Assembly (NCBI GenBank): GCA_049511115.1
Contig: JBEKYH010000341.1
Span: 1-11,984 of the forward strand
Direction: 5' to 3'
From: JBEKYH01 sp049511115
Lineage (GTDB): Bacteria; Planctomycetota; Phycisphaerae; Tepidisphaerales; Tepidisphaeraceae
Length of the DNA stretch: 11,984 bases
The notes beneath the pieces are model-generated. The model searched no databases, was not told the DNA's origin, and was given only the letters and a program-made list of their open reading frames with translations. Positions within the stretch are counted from its first letter, which is position 1, and each line of letters opens with the position of its first letter. The position numbers and the translations under genes were made by a program. Positions 6,198 to 11,984 of this stretch are shown in pieces.

Positions 6198-7676
6198 TCA
6201 ATTGAATCCCAGTTCCTTTACCGCCGCGCCGACGCCGGCGACGTGGTCGGGATTCATTTCGCCCCAGTTTCGCGCGAAGATGACGCCATTAGCGCCGGCG
6301 TTGAAGGCGGTCATCACCGATTGCTTGACGCTTTCAGCGGTGTAGGTTGAGCCGGGAATGTCGATGTCCAGGCCGGCATACACCGGCACGTTTGCGCCGG
6401 CAACGTCATCAATGGTCCGCTTGACCTCGCGGGCGATGTAATCCGTGGAGAAGCCCGCTGCGGCGAGTTTGTCGTACGGAGCTTCCTTGTAGTCGAACAT
6501 CTCATATACCACTTGCAGCAACTGAGCCGGCGGCACGTCGCCGAAGATGGTCTGGCCGACGCTGTTGATGAAGCTGACCATGCGCGAGCCGCCGCAGGAG
6601 TTGTAGACCACGGGCTTGATGAAGTCGGCGTTTTTCGCCATGTCGGCAAAGTCAATTTCCGCCCGGTAAAACGGGCTGAAGGAAGCGTTGTGCCAGACGT
6701 GGAAGCCGACCGGCGTACTGGGGCTTGCGGACTTCACGCGGTTGCGCATGTCAATCATGAGCTGCTTGCGGCTGTTGATCCACAGGGCTTCCCATTGCAG
6801 CAATTCCGGGTAATCCAGCATCAGGCGCATGAAGGAGACAAAGTATCCGTCGCGCGGGCGCTTACCGGCGCGGCCGGCGCGGACGAATGTCTCCAGGGCG
6901 GTGAAACCCAGCTTGGCGCGATCGACATTGATCCCCAGGTCAGCGCCTTTTTTGGTGCAATATTGACAGAAGCACGTCGAATTGGCCGGGTTGGTCCCGA
7001 TCCCTCCGTGGCGGGCGCCGATGGCATTGGTCAATCCCCCCTGCCGCTCCGAGGACCACATGAATCCGTCCACGTTGTAGGAGCGGGCGTAGTCTTCCAT
7101 CAGGCCCTGGGCGAACGCTCGATAAGCCGGGTTGTTGCTGCATGGGCCGCTCTGCGGGCGGCCGTGGAAGTTGACCTCGTAAAACGCCTGCCAATGCGGA
7201 TTGGCGACGTGGGATTCGGTCTCTTCGATCAGCGCGTAGGTTTTGAATCCATGTTTGCGCGTGGCCGTCATGGCGCGATCCAGGACATCCAAATTAGGCA
7301 ACTCCGGGGCGCGCATGTCGGCCAGGGTGAGGTTACTGCCGTCGTAATATTGCATGTGAGGGATCGAATAATTCCCGCCGACGAAGGGGCCGGTCCAGGG
7401 CACGAAACGAGCCTCGTATCCGTAGGCGAAGATGAACAGGGCATTGATCCCCCCTACCGTGCGCAGCGTATCCAGCAGGCGATCGGTATCCTCCGAGATC
7501 GGCTTGGCGCCGATCTGGATGCCTACGAGCGGCGCCGGTTTGGTCGCAGGAGGCGCGGTTTGGCCAAGGACATCGCCGGCCAAGGCGGCGACGCCGACGG
7601 CAGCGGCCGCTTTGAGCATTTCGCGGCGCGTGGTTAAGTGGGGTGCGGATTCGCCGGTGGACAATTCATGGGACAT
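6198..7676 (-). CDS. Tat-exported putative TIM-barrel protein, possibly a glycoside hydrolase
   Basis: This 492-residue protein has a twin-arginine signal: TRREMLK at 16-22 followed by an Ala/Val-rich core to about 38 and GQTAPPA as a probable cut region. The mature part alternates short hydrophobic strands and helices like a TIM barrel, with features often seen in bacterial glycosidase-like proteins: DGFMWSSE ending in Glu210, YALIEETES around 147-155 and FARNWGEM near 467-474. A cysteine cluster CFCQYC at 235-240, plus Cys179, could bind metal, which would suit Tat export of a pre-folded protein. I cannot assign it to a numbered family, so hydrolase activity is inference. AGAGGTG at 7681-7687 is a good ribosome-binding site four bases before ATG. 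It is divergent from the broken serine hydrolase and precedes the GlcG-like gene. Confidence 0.7.
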   Translation of the reverse strand: MSHELSTGESAPHLTTRREMLKAAAAVGVAALAGDVLGQTAPPATKPAPLVGIQIGAKPISEDTDRLLDTLRTVGGINALFIFAYGYEARFVPWTGPFVGGNYSIPHMQYYDGSNLTLADMRAPELPNLDVLDRAMTATRKHGFKTYALIEETESHVANPHWQAFYEVNFHGRPQSGPCSNNPAYRAFAQGLMEDYARSYNVDGFMWSSERQGGLTNAIGARHGGIGTNPANSTCFCQYCTKKGADLGINVDRAKLGFTALETFVRAGRAGKRPRDGYFVSFMRLMLDYPELLQWEALWINSRKQLMIDMRNRVKSASPSTPVGFHVWHNASFSPFYRAEIDFADMAKNADFIKPVVYNSCGGSRMVSFINSVGQTIFGDVPPAQLLQVVYEMFDYKEAPYDKLAAAGFSTDYIAREVKRTIDDVAGANVPVYAGLDIDIPGSTYTAESVKQSVMTAFNAGANGVIFARNWGEMNPDHVAGVGAAVKELGFN

Positions 7677-7713
7677 GCGGCACCTCTTTCGCTAAGATAT
7701 GACTTGGAGGATT

Positions 7714-7743
7714 TTGACACAAATACGGCGGCTTTCATACAAA
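7714..7743 (+). promoter_or_regulatory. Candidate sigma-70 promoter for the serine hydrolase
   Basis: A perfect -35 hexamer TTGACA at 7714-7719 is followed after 18 bases by TACAAA at 7738-7743, which matches four of six -10 consensus bases. The expected transcript start, near 7750, is just before the ATG at 7752, and no Shine-Dalgarno sequence precedes that ATG, so the message may be leaderless. The region lies in the 75-base gap between divergent genes. Confidence 0.45.
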
Positions 7744-7751
7744 CACAGACT

Positions 7752-8869
7752 ATGAAGAAAAACCATTTGTTGGGACGACTCATCTGTTATCTGACGGCGG
7801 TGGCGATTTTGTTATGCGTAGCGCCGGTGCTGCTTGGCCAGCAGCCTGATCGCTTCGCGGCCATCGCACCGAAAATGCAGGCGTTCGTCGATCAGGGGCA
7901 AATCTCCGGAATCGTCACGCTGGTCGCCGATAAGGATCGCATTTTGTATCTGGCGGCAGTGGGTGTGAGCGATATTTCCACCGGCCGGAAGATGCAGACC
8001 GATGATCTGTTCTGGATCGCGTCGATGAGCAAGCCGATCACGGCGGTGGGGATTGGCATTCTTGTCGATGACGGCAAACTGAGTTTCGACGATCCAGTTG
8101 CGAAATTTGTGCCGGAGTTTGCAGATGTAATGGTGCGTACCGGCCGGAGCGGGCCGACGAGTCGGCCCTCGCGGCCGATCACTTTGCGGGATGTCCTGAC
8201 CCACACCAGCGGCCTGGGCGAAATGACCCAGCGCGATCCGCATTTGAGCCTTGCCCAAACGGCGGTCGAGCTCGCGAAATTGCCTCTGCGATTTCAGCCG
8301 GGCACGAAATGGGCGTACTCGACCGCCGGCATGGACCTGATGGGGCGAGTGATCGAAGTAGCGAGCGGAATGCCATTTGACCAGTTCATGCAGAAGCGAA
8401 TCTTTGATCCGCTGGGGATGACGCAGACGACGTATTGGCTCACCGCGGAACAGAACGCGCGATATGCCCACAGTTATGTGCTCAATTCGCAGACCAACAA
8501 ACTTGAGGAAACGACGATTCCTTACCTGTACGGCACGGCCGTCACCGACGTCGGCAGATTCTCAAATCTTCAACGCTCGCCGAAATGACGCGCAATCAGA
8601 TCGGCGATCTGCCGGCGCGCCCGGGCATGCCATGGGGCCTGGGGTTTTGCGTTATCACCGACCCGACGAAAATGCAGGCCAATGATGTATTCACGCCCGG
8701 ATCGTTCGGCCATGGCGGGGCGTTCGGCACCAGTAGCTGGGTCGATCCAACCAAGGGCGTGATCTACATTATCATGCTGCAGCGCGACAAGATGGGGAAT
8801 CCGGATAATTCGCCGATGCGCCAGGCGTTTCAGGACGCCGCGGCGGCGGCGATGGCGGAGGCTCATTGA
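7752..8869 (+). pseudogene. Serine hydrolase (class C beta-lactamase/esterase type), broken by internal deletion
   Basis: The first frame (7752-8588) gives 278 residues. It has a signal peptide (MKKN, hydrophobic core about 8-28), the nucleophile motif SMSK at 91-94 (Ser91, Lys94), HTSGLG at 151-156 and the Tyr189 motif YST, then runs out at TGA 8586-8588 after VTDVGRFSN. The rest of the family lies in another frame up to TGA at 8869: RRQILKSSTLAEMT begins near 8549, and GHGGAFGT, equivalent to the third active-site motif, follows. Between the halves, the usual stretch of some 30-40 residues (PxGGLxSTAxDxARF...LLNGG) is absent. Restoring the frame needs an insertion of 3n+1 bases. So this is an out-of-frame deletion rather than a simple frameshift; an assembly error is the alternative. 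The fragment from the ATG at 8585 would lack the nucleophile. Confidence 0.8.
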
Positions 8870-8909
8870 TCTGGACTCCCCCCCTGCCCGCAGGTCTAAT
8901 CCCCCCACC

Positions 8910-10421
8910 ATGAACGCAACCGAATCTTACCACGCGCTGATCGCCGAACTGCGCGAGTTGAATATGTTCGGCCGAACCGTATCCGTCCTGGGATGGGACC
9001 AACAGACCCATCTGCCGAGCAAGGGAACCGAATTTCGTGCCCAGCAGATGTCCCTGCTCAGCGGGATGTACCACCGGCGATTCACATCCGACAAAATCGG
9101 CGATCTGCTGAATGCCGTGGAAACGTCGGACTTGGTCTCCGATCCGATGAGCGACGCGGCCGTGAATGCGCGGCAGACACGGCGGTTTTATGACCGGGCC
9201 AGAAAGCTGCCGGAGGATTTGGTGCGCGAGCGGACCATGCTGGGCGTCATGGCGCACCAGGCCTGGGTCGAGGCCCGCAAGAAGGCTGATTTTGCAGCGT
9301 TTGCGCCGTGGCTGGCGAAGACGATATCGCTGGTGCGCCGCGAGGCGGAATGCATTGGATACAAGCATCATCCCTATGACGCGCTGCTCGATGAATATGA
9401 GCCAGGGGATACGACAGCGGACGTCCGCGCCGTCTTCGAGGAATTGCGCGGGCCGCTGGTGGACCTGATTGGCCGGGTCGTGGACAGCGGCCGCTTAGCG
9501 CCGGCGGAAATTCTGGAGCGCAAATTTCCCGTCGATGTGCAGGAGAAATTTGCACGCGAGGCGTCGGCCGCGATCGGGTTTGATTTTGCGTCCGGGCGAT
9601 TGGATGTCAGCGTGCATCCCTTCTGCACCGACCTTGGCCCCTACGACACGCGCATCACCACGCGCTACGACGAGCATTCATTCAATGACAGTTTCTTCGG
9701 CGTGCTGCACGAAACCGGCCACGCGCTTTACCAGCAGGGTTTGCCGGCGGAGCATTATGGCACGCCGCTGGGGGATGCGATTTCGCTGGGGATTCACGAG
9801 AGCCAGTCGCGATTCTGGGAGAACCTCGTCGGGCGCAGCCGGCCGTTCTGGAAATACTTTTTGCCGCGGTTGAAGCAGGTATTTGGTTCAGTGGTCGCGG
9901 ACGTGAGCGAAGACGATTGGTATGCCGCGATCAACGACGTGCGGCCGAGCTTTATTCGCGTGGAGGCGGACGAGGCGACGTACAACCTGCATATTCTGCT
10001 CCGCTTTGAGCTGGAACAGGCCATGGTGAATGGCGAGCTTGCGGCGGCGGATGTGCCGGCGGCTTGGAACGAGCGGATGAAAAAGTACCTGGGACTCACG
10101 CCGCCCGATGCGGCCAAAGGCGCGCTGCAGGATGTGCACTGGTCGCACGGTTCGATGGGGTATTTCCCGACCTACACGCTGGGCAATTTGTATGCGGCGC
10201 AGTTTTTCGAGCAGGCCGCCCGCGATCTGGGTGATCTGGACGGGATGCTGGAGCGTGGGGAATTCATACCGCTATTGAAGTGGCTGCGGGATCATATCCA
10301 CTCGCAAGGTCAACGGTTCAAAGCGAGGGAACTGGTGCGGCGCGTGACGGGGGAGAAGCTGTCGGCCGGGGCGTTGTTGCGGCATTTGAACCGGAAGGCC
10401 GCGGAGGTTTATGGGGTGTAG
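8910..10421 (+). CDS. Zinc carboxypeptidase, family M32 (Taq type)
   Basis: This 503-residue protein is the usual M32 length. M32 enzymes are cytoplasmic metallocarboxypeptidases, mostly helical, that trim C-terminal residues of peptides. The active site is plain: HETGH at 267-271 (His267, Glu268, His271), with Glu297 in GIHESQSRFWEN (294-305) as the third zinc ligand. Other family signatures are HPF at 236-238 and DTRITTRY at 246-253. The N-terminus (LGWDQQTHLP, 27-36) also fits the family. There is no signal peptide. No good ribosome-binding site precedes the ATG at 8910: only AGG about 15 bases upstream and a C-rich stretch. It starts 40 bases after the serine hydrolase remnant and converges with the winged-helix gene. 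Confidence 0.95.
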   Translation: MNATESYHALIAELRELNMFGRTVSVLGWDQQTHLPSKGTEFRAQQMSLLSGMYHRRFTSDKIGDLLNAVETSDLVSDPMSDAAVNARQTRRFYDRARKLPEDLVRERTMLGVMAHQAWVEARKKADFAAFAPWLAKTISLVRREAECIGYKHHPYDALLDEYEPGDTTADVRAVFEELRGPLVDLIGRVVDSGRLAPAEILERKFPVDVQEKFAREASAAIGFDFASGRLDVSVHPFCTDLGPYDTRITTRYDEHSFNDSFFGVLHETGHALYQQGLPAEHYGTPLGDAISLGIHESQSRFWENLVGRSRPFWKYFLPRLKQVFGSVVADVSEDDWYAAINDVRPSFIRVEADEATYNLHILLRFELEQAMVNGELAAADVPAAWNERMKKYLGLTPPDAAKGALQDVHWSHGSMGYFPTYTLGNLYAAQFFEQAARDLGDLDGMLERGEFIPLLKWLRDHIHSQGQRFKARELVRRVTGEKLSAGALLRHLNRKAAEVYGV

Positions 10422-10461
10422 GTATCCCAACGCCGCAGCGCGAAAACGAACAGAATATATG

Positions 10462-11196
10462 TCAGGCGGCATGACGCTCGGACTGTTGTACCACAAGACG
10501 ATTACGCTGGCGGGAATAGCGAATTCGCCCTGACAACTTGAGGCTTTCCAACGCTTTGGTGGTTGCCGCGCGCGTCGCGCCGCATGCCCGGGCCAGTTCT
10601 GATTTACTGGCGCCGGACTGGGCATTGGCTTCCAGTTCCGCGAGGACGGATGCCCTGAGATCGCCTTTGAAGTCGCCACGCCATCGCATCGAGGGATTGT
10701 GCTCGATGATCCACGACGCGGGGCGAATCGCGTCCTCCTTGAGCTCGAAATCGCCCACCCATCTCCCCCATTTCAACGACGCGGCCGAGGCATTTTTCCT
10801 CGCCATGCGAACGAAGAAATCGCTCCTTCGATCTATATCCAGCAGCGGCCGCTGATCGGTTGCGCGACCGCAGGCGATCATTGCCTGATTGAAGCGGTGA
10901 GAGTTGTTAATGCCTTTTTCGCGCGCCAGGTCGAGCATCAGGCCCAATGCGGCACGATGTTCCGCTCCCAATTCGTGATAGATCAGTCGAGCCAGCCGGT
11001 GCTTGGCTGCGAATTCGCCGTACTTTGCCAGCCAGGTGACGGCGAGTATAAACAGCCTGAAATTTCCGGAAGCCTGGCGCGAGGTCTCCAGGAGCATTCG
11101 TTCCAGGTCAACTTCTCGATCGCATGCGCGTACGTTCAGCATCGCGCCGATGCGCACCCACTGCGCCGCGAGATGATTCATCTTGTCTTCGTACAT
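10462..11196 (-). CDS. Winged-helix protein partnered with a nucleotidyltransferase
   Basis: I do not recognise the N-terminal family of this 244-residue protein. Residues 1-115 look helical and charged, with AKYGEFAAKHRLARLIYHELG at about 57-77. The middle (115-175) contains several Trp/Arg-rich elements such as LKWGRWVGDFELKED. Residues 181-237 form a recognisable winged helix-turn-helix: SVLAELEANAQS helix, SKSELARACGATRAAT turn and recognition helix, KALESLKLSG and a basic wing ending NRLVV. It probably binds DNA. The start lies four bases after the stop of the upstream nucleotidyltransferase, so translation is probably coupled; there is no strong ribosome-binding site. The pairing suggests an antitoxin or regulator of the nucleotidyltransferase, as AbiEi is for AbiEii, but the gene order here is reversed and the similarity to AbiEi is not established. 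Confidence 0.75.
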   Translation of the reverse strand: MYEDKMNHLAAQWVRIGAMLNVRACDREVDLERMLLETSRQASGNFRLFILAVTWLAKYGEFAAKHRLARLIYHELGAEHRAALGLMLDLAREKGINNSHRFNQAMIACGRATDQRPLLDIDRRSDFFVRMARKNASAASLKWGRWVGDFELKEDAIRPASWIIEHNPSMRWRGDFKGDLRASVLAELEANAQSGASKSELARACGATRAATTKALESLKLSGRIRYSRQRNRLVVQQSERHAA

Positions 11197-11200
11197 CGTG

Positions 11201-11725
11201 TCACGCCCAGTTCTCGACTATAAGCCGGGCCATTTCGATCTTGCCCTTTTCCGCAACTTGCTCCAAGGAATCCAAGTACCTGAGCACGAATTTCAATTCG
11301 GGCTGAGTCACGTTCATTTGCAGCAGATGCTCGCGATCCTGCGGCCGGTGGCTGTAAAACTTCATCGCTATGAGGTCAAGCCTGCCAACAGCCCATACCT
11401 GCAGGACGCCGAAGCAGCCGACATTGACTCGACGGCTGATCCAGTCAGATGGCAGCGATTCAGCATATAGGCCCGCTTCGCGATTGAGCCAACTCGCTGG
11501 CAAGCTCATTGCCTTGCCAACTTCGGCAGCGGCGTCCTGTAACTGGTCCCATTCTCCGGGCGGAAGCACCAACAGCGCATCAACGTCGCCGGTTGTGTAC
11601 GCCCCACCCAATTCCCCGCTGAGGAGCCCGGCTGCGCCGCCGACGATTAGCATCTCAATCGGCCGGCGCGCCGGCAAGAGTTTGCCGACGGCTGCGAGCG
11701 CGGTTCTTATGGTTCCCTTGTCCAT
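11201..11725 (-). CDS. MNT-type nucleotidyltransferase (DUF6036-like)
   Basis: This 174-residue protein has the minimal nucleotidyltransferase pattern: GG at 29-30 in IVGGAAGLL, then TTGDVDALL at 44-52 with the metal-binding pair Asp47 and Asp49. A later DLIAMKFYSHRPQDREHL (117-134) supplies the conserved third element seen in toxin-like and AbiEii-like transferases. Such enzymes transfer nucleotides to tRNA, protein or a partner; several act as toxins controlled by an adjacent protein. There is no signal peptide. The ATG at 11723-11725 has no ribosome-binding site, but a perfect TATAAT lies just upstream, so the transcript may be almost leaderless. It is the first gene of a two-gene unit with the winged-helix gene. 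DUF6036 is my closest family guess; the fold is more certain than the family. Confidence 0.75.
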   Translation of the reverse strand: MDKGTIRTALAAVGKLLPARRPIEMLIVGGAAGLLSGELGGAYTTGDVDALLVLPPGEWDQLQDAAAEVGKAMSLPASWLNREAGLYAESLPSDWISRRVNVGCFGVLQVWAVGRLDLIAMKFYSHRPQDREHLLQMNVTQPELKFVLRYLDSLEQVAEKGKIEMARLIVENWA

Positions 11726-11737
11726 CGGTTTCGCCAG

Positions 11738-11766
11738 ATTATATGACGGTAAAACTATACAGATAA
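11738..11766 (-). promoter_or_regulatory. Candidate promoter for the nucleotidyltransferase operon
   Basis: On the minus strand TATAAT (11743 down to 11738) is a perfect -10 box. TTATCT (11766 down to 11761) lies 17 bases upstream, matching three of six -35 positions. The predicted start, around 11731, leaves only about six bases before the ATG. The surrounding 11735-11790 stretch is noticeably AT-rich compared with its neighbours. Confidence 0.5.
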
Positions 11767-11794
11767 TAACCTAACAAATCAATTTTGTCGTTCT

Positions 11795-11984
11795 TTAGTC
11801 CTCATCCCCGGTGGGCATCATCGGATACCGCCGGTAAACTTGGACCATGGGGAAACGCGAACCGACGGAGCCCATCGGATCGTTAACGGCCGCTCCGCTA
11901 CTGGTCCCCACAAAAAATACCCCCTGCCGCTGGTCGGCAACGCGTTTTGCAACTAGCCTTCTCAGCCGTGTCGTCAACGTCGCC
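11795..11984 (-). CDS. C-terminal fragment of a leftward gene entering from the right edge (hypothetical)
   Basis: The minus strand is open from the right edge to a stop at 11795-11797, about 62 codons. The start is outside the window; an internal TTG at 11977 is not a convincing start. The visible part is basic at its beginning (TTRLRRLVAKRVADQR) and ends VYRRYPMMPTGDED. I recognise no domain. The case rests on an uninterrupted frame that ends just before an AT-rich intergenic stretch, with a promoter for the next leftward gene. Confidence 0.35.
   Translation of the reverse strand, partial: ATLTTRLRRLVAKRVADQRQGVFFVGTSSGAAVNDPMGSVGSRFPMVQVYRRYPMMPTGDED

Noticed and set aside
6513..7637. Long rightward frame (374 codons) opposite the Tat-exported protein
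   Set aside because: It lies wholly within a gene with a clear Tat signal and ribosome-binding site, and its composition is typical of an antisense shadow in GC-rich DNA.
7752..7841. Lipoprotein signal in the serine hydrolase because of Cys22
   Set aside because: The residues before the cysteine do not make a lipobox (ILLC), and it lies in the middle of the hydrophobic core.
11774..11788. ACAAA/TTTGT hairpin as a terminator for the right-edge leftward gene
   Set aside because: The stem is five AT-rich pairs with no T-run after it on the minus strand.

Overview
The window is GC-rich bacterial chromosome with densely packed genes on both strands. The gene types (BshB1-like deacetylase, GT4 glycosyltransferase, Tat-exported TIM-barrel-like protein, GH53 galactanase, GlcG/HbpS-like protein, M32 carboxypeptidase) fit a free-living heterotroph that degrades plant or algal polysaccharide. 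Planctomycetota (perhaps Phycisphaerae) is my best guess, from family resemblance alone, with low confidence. I see no rRNA, tRNA, insertion sequence, CRISPR array or prophage gene.

Layout. 1-355: the possible tail of a rightward gene, followed by a good intrinsic terminator. 361-2390: a leftward pair, a BshB1-like PIG-L deacetylase and a GT4 glycosyltransferase, separated by an octanucleotide repeat array folded into a long inverted repeat. 2421-2855: a divergent arfB-type ribosome-rescue hydrolase. 2891-3283: a leftward, extremely acidic small protein. 3284-3508: a structured intergenic region with an intrinsic terminator about 60 bases before the next start, overlapping an alternative hairpin (an attenuator-like layout). 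3509-5744: a PfkB-family sugar kinase and a secreted GH53 endo-galactanase, both rightward. 5766-7676: a leftward pair, a GlcG/HbpS-like protein and a Tat-exported protein of unrecognised family. 7752-8869: a class C beta-lactamase/esterase-type serine hydrolase broken by an internal out-of-frame deletion. 8910-10421: an M32 carboxypeptidase. 10462-11725: a leftward two-gene unit, a MNT-type nucleotidyltransferase followed by a winged-helix protein, which looks like a toxin-antitoxin or abortive-infection type module. 11795-11984: the tail of a leftward gene entering from the right edge.

Working together. The GH53 enzyme would release galacto-oligosaccharides outside the cytoplasm, and a sugar kinase just upstream is compatible with sugar use, although its substrate is not readable from sequence. 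The deacetylase and glycosyltransferase could act on one GlcNAc-containing conjugate. The places most worth a second look are the pfkB leader, the nucleotidyltransferase/winged-helix pair, the inverted octanucleotide array, the Tat protein of unknown family and the broken serine hydrolase.
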